DNA of 64,000 nucleotides from Phylloscopus collybita (lineage: Eukaryota > Chordata > Aves > Passeriformes > Phylloscopidae): positions 55,055,001 to 55,119,000 of the forward strand of contig JAJNNQ010000075.1 of NCBI GenBank assembly GCA_027886175.1, written 5' to 3'. Every line of letters begins with the position of its first letter. Within the stretch, counting starts at the first letter, position 1. Positions 52,663-64,000 of this stretch are shown here, in pieces. Both the position numbers and the translations under genes were made by a program. The notes under the pieces are model-generated. The model did not search any database. It had not been told where the DNA came from and saw only the letters and a program-made list of their open reading frames with translations.

Positions 52663-55600
52663 TTATTCTACAAACTTTGGGTATCCTAAGTGGTCCATCA
52701 GTGAACAGCAGATATCTTCAACCTGTCTAATCTCTTCAAGGGGCATATTTTGTTTCCAGGCATGAATGCTACTTGGTGAAATTTCCCCTTCATAGGGAAG
52801 ATAGAAAAGACTGGTGGAGGTGGCAAATAATATTTGGTTTAAGCTAGCAGGAGGAAGAGGAATACCAAGAAAGGCAAAAATTGTTTCAGCTGTCTTCTGA
52901 GGAAAACTCACAATATCTTCAAACTTGACCAGCCGATAATTTGTTGGCAGCAAGTCCCTGTTTATTCTCATTGCTGCTGCTGTGTTTGCTAGCCATAAAT
53001 AAGACAACACAGAAATAGCATTTGAATTAGAATTTGAAATTTCTTTTCTTAGTGATTCAAACTCAGAGGCATAGCCTTCATTCAAACTACATTTTTCTTT
53101 ACCATTCTCCCCTTTAAACATCGCTGCCAAGCGTTGTGGAATATTTTTCAAGGAGTAAAGGCTTGGCTTATTTTTGTACAACATTGAATAGACCCATGCC
53201 CGTGGGTCTCTCACTACATACAGTGCTCTCATTGATGGTCCTAAGATTTCCTGAAAGAAGGGAAGCTTTAATGTCCAGCTCCCACTGCTTAAACTAAGCA
53301 CAGGTCGTGCATTAGGATAATAGACAAGATGTCTTCTCAGTTCCCTAATATATTCAGCATCTTTTTCTTGACTCCCTCTTGCCCTTCTTTTTTGCTCTAA
53401 CAGGGATTCTCTCTTTTTGGACCTTTTCTTTTTATCTTTGCTTAATGCAGAATGCTGAGCAATTTTACTTCTGCTAGCTTCATATAAATGAATGTTTTGT
53501 AAATGCAACTTCGTGTCTCGAACTAGAGACTGGAGCCACCCTTGGAAAAGACGAAAATTACCATTCTGGACATCAGAAACCTTCCATTCACATGGATCTA
53601 CAAAGGAATCAATTTCAAATTCAGTCTCAGGAATTTCAAGATAGGGTGTAGGTATCCTGATGTATAAAAAGTCACTGGTATTGAAAAACAGCTGTTTTAA
53701 AATTTCTGCACCAGAAGTAGGAAGTGAAGTAATGATAACATCTGGCAAAACAACGGGGTTTCCTTCTAATTGTTTGGCTTTATTGCCCTTATTACGTTCT
53801 AGCCTTGCCATGTCACTGCTCCACTTTGCACAGATGGGCTGAGTACACATGCTCCACACATCCACCAATTCAATAAGCCACAGTGTGACAACCAGTATCA
53901 GGATCCAACGCAACATTTTACCAAAGGATATGTAAAACCGCCACTGAAAAGCCAGTATGACCAAACTGACACCCAAAATTATCCCTGCAATTATGTTCAC
54001 TTTGAATCCAAATGGGAAAACTACCCTGTTACTCTTCATATCTTTTTTCACAGATTCAGTACCAAGGCCAAACTTGGTCACTTTATTTTCATGAACTACT
54101 TTAGCAAAACCACCAAATCCCAAGTAATCAAACCTTGCCTTTAAATTCTGATACTCAGTCACAACAGAGACGGTATTTTCAGTGTTGTTGACACTGAGCG
54201 AAATCTGAAATCCAGATTTTGCATTATCCATGAGTCTACAGTTAGAAACATTGACATATGGGCCATAGAAAAGGTAAACAATCCTTGTAAGCGTATTTTT
54301 CATTGGAAAGGTAACATTTACAAACTGAGTCCATCGCTTTTTGAATTCAGCAGCTTGTTCAGCCTCCTGTATCCTAGCAACAGGACTACTCCCACGATGA
54401 TCAAACCAAAACATCTTGTAGTGGGCATCCCACACATCCATCATAGCTCCATTGTACTTGTTCTTAAACTTATAGGGTATGTATTTAAAATCAATGTCAA
54501 GATTATGAAAAAAGGCACTGACTGAATTAACAGGAGAATCTTCCTCTTTCTCTATATGGTCAACTACTAACAATGTCTGAGAATTTAAGAGCAGCAAAAT
54601 GCGGTACACACTTTTCAGTTTCATTGCTGATGTGTAAGCTGATACTGCCTCACCACTCACAAACATCATGTCACCAGCCTGGGAGGCTGTTATAATTTCT
54701 CCACTTGAGTCTCCAACCTCGTCACCAATCCACTTCAGCCACTGGGCACACTCACCAAGCTGTCCTTCCCAAGGCTGGTTGCACTGGCTTGTAGGAGATG
54801 GAGCAAACACCAAGACATTGTTCAGGTGGCTGAGTTTAGGTCCATAAAGAGCCTCAGATACAAACACCTGTCCATTGGGAGCAAAAGTGAAGGAGTTCTG
54901 ATCGGGATGTTCATGCCCCGGATTGAAACTTCTCCACCCATCAATCCATCTATAGGGCTGAAAGTGAACAATGTCATAGACAGCACGTCCACCGAGTTTC
55001 CCAGACTTGAAGGATACAAAGGTGTTTGTCTGACTGTTCGGCAATCCAGCCCCGTAAGTAACAACTCCCCAGTTAGGAAACACATGCATTTTAGCAGTAC
55101 CATAGTCAGGAGGTGGCTGAGGAGTGATTTCAGCAGCATACCATATAAATTCAGTATGTAATGTGCTCCACCTCTGTGCAGTGGATGGCACCATTGGCCC
55201 ATCCTTGGGTCTGTGTTTTCTGATTTGCTGTGCCAGCCAGTTACCAGCTCCATTCCTCATGATGAACTTATCCAAGAAAACCAGTTGGCTCTCAGGACCA
55301 TAAAACCAGTTGTAATTAGAATCTGCAACACCCACAGTCCTCTGGAAGCCTGGCAACAGGGTAGCATAGTAAAACCAAAAGTGCATTTTCAGCCAGTTGT
55401 TCTCCAAGTTGTTAATACCGAAGTGGCGCTGGGCCAGGAAAACATACTGGGTTACTGACTTGGCTGTGTAACTCCCATAAGCTACTCCCTCATCCAGAGA
55501 CCCATCTACAATATGATTGAGCAGAAACATCGTCTTCTCCATCACATCAACAACAGTGTGTTTCCAAATATTCGCCTGAGATCCTTTGTCCACTCCGGCA

Positions 55601-56313
55601 ACTAAAGCTCCAATAAGCAAAGCAAGCATATTGGTTGCTTGGTGATTATGGAGAATCTGCTTTCCCCAGGAACGAACCTTGGAGTACTCATACATTTCCT
55701 CGCTTACAGACCATATCTTCTCCAGGTATTTTTGCCTTCTCTCATCTTCCAGTGAATTATACAAGAAGTCAAAAGCAGTGGCAAATCCTGTTAGGGAGTG
55801 GCCGAGTGGCACTTCATCTCCAGGTGCATTCTCAACCAACCAGTTTTTGTAACCAGCCATTCTATCCATATATTCTAGGGCAAAATCAAATGCAGCTTTA
55901 TCTTCGGGGCACAGCAAACAGTAGAACGCTAGAGGTGGCAGGTTGTTACCATAAATCTCATTCCACTTGGCTGCAAAATCAATGTGCTTGGGTGGAGGTA
56001 GGTAGTATAAAGGGTTGGACAGCATCACCATCACTGCACTTCTGATGGCTCTGAAGAGGTGCAAATGGCTTGTACGAGCCTTCTGCCTCAGTGCCTGAAC
56101 ATCCTCAGCATCGAAATACAAGCTTGGGTGAAGAACTGATCGTTTCAGCTTCCGCTCAGCACTAAGACCTTCAAGTTGCTGTTTTTCATACTGATCTACA
56201 TTTTCTATGAAAGTCACCCAATCAGAGTAATTGCTTACAGATTCTTCAGAAGTGAAGACATCAAACACCATTAATGCTAGAAACAGAGTATGCCCCGTGA
56301 ACATCAGAGCCAT
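52663..56313 (-). CDS. DSEL: Dermatan sulfate epimerase-like protein
   Basis: This is a complete frame of 1,216 codons without introns, close to the roughly 1,212 of human DSEL. The DSE/DSEL family converts glucuronic to iduronic acid in chondroitin/dermatan sulfate chains, acting in the ER/Golgi lumen. Visible features: a hydrophobic N-terminus (residues 1-20, signal peptide or anchor); an epimerase-type region, about 60-760, with HNHQATN (222-228), GVAYGSY (276-282) and GHEHPDQ (466-472), which hold the His/Tyr residues known to be catalytic in DSE; two membrane helices (about 772-791 and 803-822); and a sulfotransferase-like domain with [11 protein letters not shown] (862-872) and [11 protein letters not shown] (1033-1043) in the places of the two PAPS-binding motifs. 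A very basic stretch spans about 961-979. Sequons lie at N28, N666, N688, N709 and N878. The start has a strong context (A at -3, G at +4) with an in-frame TAA nine bases upstream. No frameshift is seen. Confidence 0.97.
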   Translation of the reverse strand: MALMFTGHTLFLALMVFDVFTSEESVSNYSDWVTFIENVDQYEKQQLEGLSAERKLKRSVLHPSLYFDAEDVQALRQKARTSHLHLFRAIRSAVMVMLSNPLYYLPPPKHIDFAAKWNEIYGNNLPPLAFYCLLCPEDKAAFDFALEYMDRMAGYKNWLVENAPGDEVPLGHSLTGFATAFDFLYNSLEDERRQKYLEKIWSVSEEMYEYSKVRSWGKQILHNHQATNMLALLIGALVAGVDKGSQANIWKHTVVDVMEKTMFLLNHIVDGSLDEGVAYGSYTAKSVTQYVFLAQRHFGINNLENNWLKMHFWFYYATLLPGFQRTVGVADSNYNWFYGPESQLVFLDKFIMRNGAGNWLAQQIRKHRPKDGPMVPSTAQRWSTLHTEFIWYAAEITPQPPPDYGTAKMHVFPNWGVVTYGAGLPNSQTNTFVSFKSGKLGGRAVYDIVHFQPYRWIDGWRSFNPGHEHPDQNSFTFAPNGQVFVSEALYGPKLSHLNNVLVFAPSPTSQCNQPWEGQLGECAQWLKWIGDEVGDSSGEIITASQAGDMMFVSGEAVSAYTSAMKLKSVYRILLLLNSQTLLVVDHIEKEEDSPVNSVSAFFHNLDIDFKYIPYKFKNKYNGAMMDVWDAHYKMFWFDHRGSSPVARIQEAEQAAEFKKRWTQFVNVTFPMKNTLTRIVYLFYGPYVNVSNCRLMDNAKSGFQISLSVNNTENTVSVVTEYQNLKARFDYLGFGGFAKVVHENKVTKFGLGTESVKKDMKSNRVVFPFGFKVNIIAGIILGVSLVILAFQWRFYISFGKMLRWILILVVTLWLIELVDVWSMCTQPICAKWSSDMARLERNKGNKAKQLEGNPVVLPDVIITSLPTSGAEILKQLFFNTSDFLYIRIPTPYLEIPETEFEIDSFVDPCEWKVSDVQNGNFRLFQGWLQSLVRDTKLHLQNIHLYEASRSKIAQHSALSKDKKKRSKKRESLLEQKRRARGSQEKDAEYIRELRRHLVYYPNARPVLSLSSGSWTLKLPFFQEILGPSMRALYVVRDPRAWVYSMLYKNKPSLYSLKNIPQRLAAMFKGENGKEKCSLNEGYASEFESLRKEISNSNSNAISVLSYLWLANTAAAMRINRDLLPTNYRLVKFEDIVSFPQKTAETIFAFLGIPLPPASLNQILFATSTSLFYLPYEGEISPSSIHAWKQNMPLEEIRQVEDICCSLMDHLGYPKFVE

Positions 56314-57268
56314 GATCCATTAGGCAGCTCCTCTTCCCCAGGCATACATTTCTTCACAAAACAGTGTTCAGATATCAAACTTTCATCCAGTTTGTTAAAA
56401 AAATAATATCTTAAGGCAAATTTTTATGAGAAAAGACTTATTGTATACTGTGCATTACAACAAAGGCTCAGACTACTTGTAATCTGAGATACAACATTAA
56501 AATGACAAGGCTCTTGAAAAGTTAAATCTCAAGTGCCTTATCTCTTCACACTTTTCTCAAATACAACACCATAAGCATAAACACTAAAATCAGGGAAAAA
56601 GTGAAATCTCTAAGATATGCATATAAATCACAGGTTGACTGCACAGAAACAGACTGAAGCATTATTTCTTGGTAACTTGAAAAGCATGATCTGAAAAGGG
56701 AATGGGAGTCAGATGTTTGCTTTTTTAAAAAGCTTTCAATCAGGCCAGATTCCACTTTTAGAGCTGACGAAAACTCTACTGGTCACAAAATGATGTAATT
56801 CATTCAAAACAGTGTGTTATATTTGATAAAATAGGGAAGATACAACACCTGGAAAATAGACTCCAAAATTGAAGTTATTGTCTTCAGTCTTTGCCTTTTC
56901 TCAATTTGCTTACACACTCTTTCCATCTTTCTCTTTTGGGATTCATGGAGGGACAGGAAAGAAAACAATAAATAAAAAAATCAGCATAGATCCTCCTTTA
57001 GATCCTTTTGATGAAACTGCAGTGCTTTTAGCCACTATTCCTCTCTGTTCGTGAAAGATGCATCTGAATTAAGAGTCATATTGACATATTTTCAAGTCTT
57101 TTTTAATCTTTTCTTCAGCTAGTGATGCCCAAATTTGGCCTCGATGATTCAAAAAATCCTGCTCCTTCCATTATGATGCAAAAGAAAAACATGTGAAAAA
57201 GGCAGAAAGCCAATACTTTCTTGTAAGAGCAGTTTCAGGTTTCCTTTCACTTCGCATGTAGGTCCTTT
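56314..57268 (-). other. DSEL: Predicted DSEL 5' UTR part of the coding exon
   Basis: On the minus strand a strong 3' splice site, TTTTGTTTCTGTTTCCACAG followed by AAAGGACC, places the intron end at plus 57269. If used, the coding exon carries about 955 bases of 5' UTR. Within it an open frame of 69 codons (56755 to 56546, minus) would be an upstream ORF. No better acceptor lies nearer the start codon. The family commonly has the whole coding region in one exon after a non-coding first exon, which fits. Transcript data are needed to confirm the boundary. Confidence 0.6.
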
Positions 57269-57614
57269 CTGTGGAAACAGAAACAAAAGTTCTCTGAAGC
57301 TGTGCAGATGTCAGAACATATTTAAAGTACGTTGGTTAACAAAGTGCCGCTAAGTTTATAGGAAAGATGAGCTAATTCACCTTTTCTTTTAAGGAAAACA
57401 AAAAATAAAAGAATTTTCCAAGTTCCACAAAATTTACCCTCGACAAAAGAGCAGTTCAGACTGGCTACTCAAGCTCGCTTTATTCCACCACTTCCAGCGC
57501 GAACATGAGGTCTCAGGGAACGTTTTCCAGTCGCGCCAGCAGGAACTACTCGTGGAAATAAACCTGACACACGCCACCGAAATTCAATGCAGCTCGAATT
57601 AAAATAAATAAAAG

Positions 57615-58795
57615 CACGCGCGTATTGACACCAGGCGGGTGGCTCTGCGGGCGAAAGGGCGGCGGGGAGCAGGAAACCCGGAGCCGGGACCGACCCGGGG
57701 GCCCCGCCGCGCCGCCCGCACCGAGCCCGGCAGAGGGCGCCCGCCGCCGCCGCGCCGCTGCCCGCGCCGGGGCCGCACAACTTGGACAAGTTTCGGCGAG
57801 GACCGCGGGGCCGCCGCCCCCGGCGCCCGCCGCCCCCGAGCCCAGCCCCGTCTTACCGCGGCGGGTCCGCGCCGGCTCCCGCGGGGCTGCGTCGCTCCGG
57901 CCCGAGCGCGGGGCCGGCCCCGGCCGGGGGCTGCGGGTGGCGGCGGCCGCGCCGGCCCCGCTCGGCTGGGCCGGGCTGCGCTCGGCTCCGGCCTCTTCCG
58001 CTCTGCCGCTACTTTTCCACCCGGGCTGGCCGCAACTTCTGGTCCCTGCCCTCCGGCGGCGGCTCCCAGGAGTTGATGGAGAGGGAGATGCGGCGGCGAG
58101 CGCCCAGCGACGGGCGCGGGCAGCCAGGCAAACTCACAGGGATGTCGCTCCGGAGGGGCGGGGAGGGAAGGGGGGAGGGAAGGAGGGAGGGAAGGAGGGA
58201 GGCGGCGGGGAGGTTGGCAGAGCCGCCCCCGGCGGAACGGGGATGTGCTGATCCTCCGCGCCGAGCTCGGCGACGGGCGGGCTGCCGGTCCCGCCGTGGC
58301 TCCCGGCGGCTCTTCCCTGCGGCTGCGTGCGCTGCCCCGCTGCTCCCGGCGCCCGGCTCGGCCCCGCTCCCGGCCGCGGATGCCACCGCCGCCACCGCCG
58401 CCCCTGCGCCCGGGCTGCCGGCGGAGCGGAGCGGGGCTCGGCGGGAGCGCCCGGGGCAGGGCCGGGGCCGGAGCGGGGGCCGCGCCTGGCAGCGGCGCAG
58501 GCAACGGGGGGAGGCGAGAGACCGCCGTGACCCGGTGCAGCGGGTCCTGGTGCGGGGAGCTGAGGACCTACGAGGGGGCTCGTGAAAGAAAAGCTGCCGC
58601 GGTGGGTCACCCCAGTGACCGGCCGACCGCCTCCGCCTCGCCGCGGACTGGCCCCCGCAGCTCCCGGCCGGGGCAGCGTCAGGGACGGTCGCGGCGGCGG
58701 CCCGGAGAACGAGAAGCTCGTCAGGGCAGGGCTGGGCTGGGCAGGGCAGGGCAGGGCAGGGCAGGGCGTCAGGAGCCGCCGCTCCTCTGGATGAC
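57615..58795 (-). promoter_or_regulatory. DSEL: CpG island; DSEL promoter and first-exon region
   Basis: GC content rises abruptly from AT-rich flanks to a dense run of CpG over about 1.2 kb, starting about 1.3 kb upstream of the DSEL start codon. There is no TATA box. A GC box (GGGGCGGGG, 58155-58163) and GGGAGGGAAGGAGGG-type Sp1-like clusters are present. Two minus-strand 5' splice-site matches could end a non-coding first exon: GCG|GTAAGA (intron from 57856) and CCCT|GTGAGT (intron from 58137). These give an intron of about 590 or 870 bases to the acceptor at 57269. The initiation site therefore probably lies above 57,860. Divergent plus-strand transcription is possible, as at many CpG islands, but no plus-strand gene is evident. 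Confidence 0.85.
58722..58768 (+). repeat. (GGGCA)n array, canonical G-quadruplex motif
   Basis: Nine runs of GGG are spaced by two-base loops (CA or CT) at the outer edge of the CpG island. On the minus strand, which is the DSEL sense strand, it is a C-rich i-motif type array. Confidence 0.93.
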
Positions 58796-60380
58796 AACTT
58801 TGTGAGAGCGGAATAACTCCCTAGCAGTGCCCGTGGCTCAGGGACCACGGCGATGCGCACCATCCGCTTTTGTTTGTGGCCGTCACACTTCTTTATAACT
58901 GCGTTCCTGCACTGGCGCTTGGTTTTATGCGATGCATTAAAATGGTTCACATTCAGCTTTAGCTGAAGGCTTCTGAAATAAAATACAAAGGCGTCATGAG
59001 GAGTAAAATCCTCTGCAGCTTATCTCGGTCACGGTTAGTGGTGCGCTGAAGGGCCAGCAGAAAATACTAGCCTGCCCCCCCTGGTGCTGTGGTCTGCCCA
59101 CAAAATGCAAGAGGTATAGCACCGTTGTCGGATTTGAATCAGTTTGGATTGTCGGTGATGACTGAATTTCAGAGCCTGATTTTGTGACCTGATGTTTGTG
59201 ACCAAGCTATTCTTCGGTAGTCGAGTGCAGGAAACAAAAGGGTGTGAGATTTGGGGTAGGTTACCACTTACTGTGTTTATAATCTGTACTTCAAAGGATG
59301 TGGGTTTTAATCATCTCAAAAGGCATAACTTTTTCTAAGGCATAGCCTATATTCTTCTATTTTTTATTTGCCCACATACCTGGAAAATACTGTTGCATAT
59401 CTAAGTATTGCTTAAGCTACTTAATGTGTAACTATCTTGAAATGAATATATGAATATATAAAGGCCATACATTATGGATACTGATTCTGTTTCTTTGTGC
59501 TACAGAGTGCACCTTAGAAGGATTAAATTATTAAATTATGCACATTTACATTAGTGATGAACTGTGCCTGTAACCATCCTATTCTCTCAGATGTGCCCTA
59601 TAGATTGGCTTAAAAGGGAAAAAATACTGATTATTGCCTGGATCATATCTTCCCATCAGAAGAAATTTGCATAATGAACAAAGACCAGCACATAATTCCC
59701 TGACCTTGAATCTTTTGCAGTTGTGCCTTTCTATGCTACTAGGAAAGTTATTCCAGGAGGAGAGCAAAAGGAAAAGTGAAGCAACAATAGAGGCCACATT
59801 CCCCTTTAAGTCTGTAGAAACTGAGTGGAATACACTACAAACGAAAACCTCCCAAGTCTTTCCTTCTATTCTCATTGTACCCATTACATTTTTTCCCACG
59901 GCTGACCCATTCTGAAACATATTAAAGTCTCAGAGAATGACTTTTCCCATAAATTGTCAGGCAATTCAGCATGAGCAGAGTATGTGTAGGACTTATGTTA
60001 GGTTAAAAGCAAGAGTAAAGCTCTCCCAAGAGCTTTTCTCATTCCCTGGAACCTGTGCTGATATCATTACATATACAGTGTTCAATTGCAGTGTGATATT
60101 TGTGGAGAAACATGAACATGATTTACTGACTGGCCCCATATTCACAAATGGTACCATTTAGAAAAAGTCTTATTTATAAGGCAAATAAGGCATTTGTATG
60201 GTGTTTCACTTTTTCTGTGGCAGCTTTTCTCACATTAACAAGGATGCACTGGCAAAATAGTTCAGACTCATTTTTTGCTAAGCAAATTACAAAGCAGGAG
60301 AGTCTTTAACCATATATGCTTTCAAACAGTTTAGGCTACCTAGTTTCTGTAATTTTCAAGTTACTTTGCTTCAAATACAA
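58796..60380. other. Intergenic DNA beyond the CpG island
   Basis: GC content falls back to the AT-rich background within about 200 bases. No gene is supported. A 93-113 codon pair of overlapping opposite-strand frames at 59579-59920 has no recognisable similarity. Confidence 0.6.
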
Positions 60381-60662
60381 CCTATAAAAACCAAAACAAC
60401 ACCGCCCCACCCCCTCCCCCCCAAAAAAAAGCTTAAAAAACCCCAACCCACAAACAAACAAACAAAACCAAACAAGTTAAGATCAAAACAAAAACAAAAA
60501 AAACAGTTGTGGTAAAACTAGTGGGGTTTTTATTTTTCTTTGTTTGTTTTTTGTTTGGTTTTTTTGTTTGGTTGGTTTTTTGTTTTTGTTTTTGGGGTTT
60601 TTGCTTTGTTTTTTTTTTGTTTGTTTGTTTTGGTTTTTTGGTTTTTTTTTTCTTTTGGGAGT
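60381..60662. repeat. A/C-rich and G/T-rich tracts as an inverted pair
   Basis: The first 125 bases (60381-60505) are A/C-rich with CCCCACCCCCTCCCCCCC and CAAACAAACAAACAAA blocks. After a short unique spacer, 60521-60662 is G/T-rich with GTTTGTTTGTTTT, GGTTTTTT and TTTGGGGTTTTT blocks. The two halves are broadly complementary, so the region could fold into an imperfect cruciform or hairpin. Open frames over it are repeat artefacts. Confidence 0.88.
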
Positions 60663-62555
60663 TTTCAATAGCCAGCACAGACACATCATAGCTATGCTAC
60701 AACTCAAGAACAAACCCAAAAATTTTGGATAAATTGGATAAATCAAGGATAAGCAATTAAGTGAAGCAAACTTCAAAGAAGCTGGATTAAGGTAATTAGA
60801 AATAGTGACTCTGGTTTGTAACCAACTCTTTTGCTCAAAATGAGTCTGAATTATATTGGCATTCTGCCCTACTTGATTGCATAATTCTATTTACAGAGTG
60901 GTCACTAAAATCAGGGTCACTTTCAGAACAACTGTTAATTGTGAAAGTAACTATTAAAAGTTACCATTTACCTTTTTATTTGTAGGGACACTAACCATCT
61001 GGCAACAAATTGTATTATATTATTACATTTTCAAGTATTCTTCATAACTATGAATAGCTGGAAAGCAAGGCTTATGGGCTATCAGCAAGAGAAAGATACT
61101 GCAACAGAGAAGTAAGTTTTCAGTCATGGGAAAGTGGCCTCACTGTCACATCAGTTTCTTAGTGTAAGAAATCATGGGTCATTGTTGGTGATACGCTGTG
61201 GTGTGCTGCTTCAGGGATAGCATTCTGCACTGATACCAGGATCCGCCACCTGAATGACCTTGAAAATGCCAGTAGTGTTATTTTCCTTGAGTACAGGCCA
61301 AGTGCTAACAGATGGAAGTGAAGAGTAGAAAAGTCAGCTGGACTGCAACAAAATACTTGTGAGTGTCAAATAGAATAATAATTCAGAAGTTCATACATGA
61401 ATGTGGTGTTGCTCTCAAACATGAGACATTAATCAACATTCACAAAAAGGGACAGGTATTTAGGAAGGATCTGGTATTGAGATAATTAGGTTCCAGTGGT
61501 GGTGAACTCTTGAAGCTTTTTACTCCTCAAGTAGCACAAGTACGTAAATTCCTAAGTTTAAAATAGAGGTTTTATTTCAGAAGCATCACAAGTTTGGGTG
61601 AGAGTTCTTTCCTACACAGAAGTCTTTCCATATTGGCAGGGCTTGGTGCTTATTTCATTACTCAGCCTTAGTATAGATGGAAAGAGACTTTTCTGAATCT
61701 AAATCTACTCAAAGACCTAATTCACTATGAATTCTTGGAACACTTATGCACAGTTCCTTCTATGACAGACAAATGAAAAATATATTAGAAAATAGTGCAG
61801 TGATGATGAGTATCCACTTATAAGCATTCATCTGTTGCCAGAAGAACCCACCTTTCACATAGAAAACATGAGTGAAATGAACTTTTCCCCTTTAAGATCA
61901 TAACCACAGTCTCTCAACTCTCAAAAGAGAGAGTTGTCTTTTGAGCCTTGTTACCAATATTTGTTACTTTATCATCTCTTGTCTATTTCAACAAACAGGA
62001 TCTTTTTGTTTCAAATTAAGGGCGTCCTGTGAAATCATGTTACCTTTCAATAACACAATCAAACATAGAAACTTGCACACATAAATGAATTGTGTTACAG
62101 GGAAGAAGTTAGACCCTCTGCCACCCAAAAATAGCTTGCATGTTTTACAATAAAGAGGTATTGGAACAAAGTGTTTACCACATTCTCAGAGAAAGGAGCA
62201 TTCCTCCAAATTGTGTCTGTTGCTTGACTATGACACTTCTTTTTGCAGTATCCAGGTCCATTTCCTCTTTGTAACACCATCTGACAGGAACAAATACAAA
62301 CACCACATTGTGAGGCAACTAATTTTAGAGGGAGAATTCTGATGTTACTGATGAACGTGTGACAAATAAAGGGAGTGAAAAATAAAGTATATAAATCATT
62401 GATACCAAAGCTTCTGTCTTTTGGGGATCAAGAGATTTCAGGGTAACGAGAGTAAAGTACACAGAAAAGAGCATGTGGTGACACTATTTTTGTAATATAT
62501 TACTATTTTATTTAAGAATTTCCTTTTTCATTTAGGAATGGTAACTAGCTAAAAG
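60663..62555. other. AT-rich intergenic DNA, nothing recognised
   Basis: I see no gene, RNA gene or classifiable repeat on either strand. Confidence 0.6.
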
Positions 62556-62660
62556 CAACAGCAGCAGCAACAAAAAAACCCAAACAAAAAAAACAAACAA
62601 ACAAAAAAACAAACAAACAAAAAAAAACACAACCACACCAAACCAAACAAAAAAACCCAC
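62556..62660 (+). repeat. A/C-rich low-complexity tract
   Basis: A short CAG/CAA run is followed by irregular CAAAA and CAAACAAA units ending in CCAAACC-type blocks. The pattern is the same as the tract inside the CR1 copy at 44684-44783. Confidence 0.92.
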
Positions 62661-64000
62661 TCAGGCAAGAATATCCTGGTTTTATTAAAACTGAAAATTA
62701 ACGTGTTTATCACACTGCTCAAACAAGGTATAAAGCGCAGTGACATGTTTTTCCACATTGCAAAGACCTTTGTTAGTGCAGTTCTCCATCTGTGTATGAC
62801 TGAAGAGGCTGAAAAGTGCCCGGTGTCACTGTCAGTGGAGAGAAGGAGGATGGACCAGCTGCCAAAAGCTGTGGTGCTGCACTCCTCCTCTGTCCCAGCT
62901 GTGTGCTCCTGCCAGCCCCTTTGTGTCCAAGCAGTAGGCAGTCTCTTTGCTGCAGAATTGGTACTGCAGACTCAGCGGGGCAGCACAGTTTTAGGCCAGC
63001 TTAAGTAGATGCTAAACTGCCCCTTTAAAATGTCAGTTGTGTACAGAGGTAATTTTAAATCCATTTGTGAGTACCTCAGATGCCGCATATGAAGCAAATG
63101 GGACTATTTGTTCTTTATTAGCACTTTAATCAAACAATCTTCAGTGGAAGTGGTTTAAAAGCATGGATGAGGTTGTGTACAGTGGTGGGATCTCAAGAAG
63201 GTTCTCAGCAGTTGGTCAGAACGGCACAAAGCCAGATTCTTAGGGTGTCAAATTCATTGGAATAACATCTGTGCACATCTACAATGAAGCAAATGTTTCA
63301 CTATGAAAACTCATCAGCAGGCAGAGAAAGAAGATTAATGCTGTAAATGTTGTATTTGTGGAAGCATTTAAGTATTCAAGGCTTGCTGACTGTGTTTTTC
63401 AACCTGCTAGATATTGACATATTAAGCACAGTATGTAGGTAAATTAATCATAACACTAAACCCAAAAGAGTGCAAGAAGAAAGAGTCCCATTTTCATTGA
63501 CCCAGTGTCTTGACAATCTATGAAATTCTTGACATTTAACTCTCCACTGCCAAAGAAAACCCAGAAAAGCAAACCAACATAAAAAACTCAACACTAAATT
63601 TACCAGGCATTGTTTTAAACCTCAGTGTGGTACATTCACCAGATATATATGCATGATCACCATATGTGCTACAATTTGGACCAGAGAAAAACTTAACATT
63701 AGAGTCTTCTGAAGTAGATAAGGTTTATATAATATTGCTGTAAATAGGGTTCTACCCTTCGACTGCAGGTAGAGGTCACCTGTGAAGAATCAATGCATGG
63801 AAGTGTACCTCTCCTTGATATTGGTATCAAAGTAACAAATATTGGTAACAAATTTCAATTTTTTTTTCATTCATTTCAGCAGAGACATCTCAACTGTAGT
63901 TTTGCAATCCTAATGTAAACCCCATTGATGGTGTGCATGCCTTTCTACTGACTTCATAAGCTCTGTGTTTGGGCCAGAATCCCAGTACCCCATGACTGAG
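62661..64000. other. Intergenic DNA with a locally higher-GC patch
   Basis: The stretch 62790-63010 is richer in GC than its surroundings, and a 101-codon frame (62703-63008, plus) runs through it. Its translation has no recognisable domain, and it starts in the flank of a repeat tract, so I do not call it a gene. The rest shows nothing. Confidence 0.5.

Noticed and set aside
54822..56045. Frames of 80-143 codons overlapping DSEL in other phases
   Set aside because: They are shadows of the long conserved DSEL coding region.
57469..58950. Several open frames of 140-310 codons on both strands in the CpG island
   Set aside because: High GC removes stop codons. The translations are Pro/Ala/Arg/Gly-rich, overlap on both strands and show no domain. 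The island is better read as promoter and leader exon.
62703..63008. A 101-codon frame in a GC-richer patch as a small gene
   Set aside because: No domain, signal peptide or splice support is visible, and it begins next to a low-complexity tract.
1..64000. CRISPR array, operon, phage or plasmid system
   Set aside because: The window is vertebrate nuclear DNA. No evenly spaced direct repeats with unique spacers and no closely packed same-strand genes are present.

Overview
The window reads as a piece of a bird nuclear genome. The reasons are the repeats and one gene. Short CR1 LINE fragments lie on both strands, there is an ERVL-type LTR of a kind common in birds (songbirds especially), and the one clear gene is a vertebrate DSEL (dermatan sulfate epimerase-like). 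I cannot name the species. No bacterial, plasmid or phage signature is present, and I see no rRNA gene, functional tRNA gene or CRISPR array.

Layout. Positions 1 to about 52,300 are AT-rich, gene-poor DNA. They hold simple repeats, decayed CR1 pieces, one solo LTR with a target-site duplication (8410-8989), a second short LTR-like block on the minus strand (27069-27348), and a possible processed retrocopy ending in a long poly(A) (26365-26964). A very long polypyrimidine tract lies at 11085-11715. Irregular A/C-rich or G/T-rich tracts recur through the window, and one sits inside a CR1 copy. None of the short open frames in this part looks like a gene.

Positions 52,663-56,313 (minus strand) hold an intact 1,216-codon DSEL coding region with no intron. 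It has an N-terminal epimerase-type domain, two membrane helices and a C-terminal sulfotransferase-like domain. Upstream of it is a strong splice acceptor at 57,269, then a CpG island at about 57,615-58,795 that should contain the promoter and a non-coding first exon. Below the stop codon is the 3' UTR, whose end I cannot place. A decayed tRNA-derived (SINE-like) head lies in the gene's sense strand about 260 bases past the stop.

Positions 58,800-64,000 are again AT-rich intergenic DNA, with two more A/C or G/T tracts. One of these is arranged as an inverted pair (60,381-60,662).

There is no operon-like set of genes and no multi-gene system here. The observations most worth checking are the inverted repeat and tract insertion inside one CR1 copy, the tRNA-like element in the DSEL 3' flank, the 496-base uninterrupted polypyrimidine run, and the poly(A)-ended retrocopy candidate, which would be unusual in a bird.
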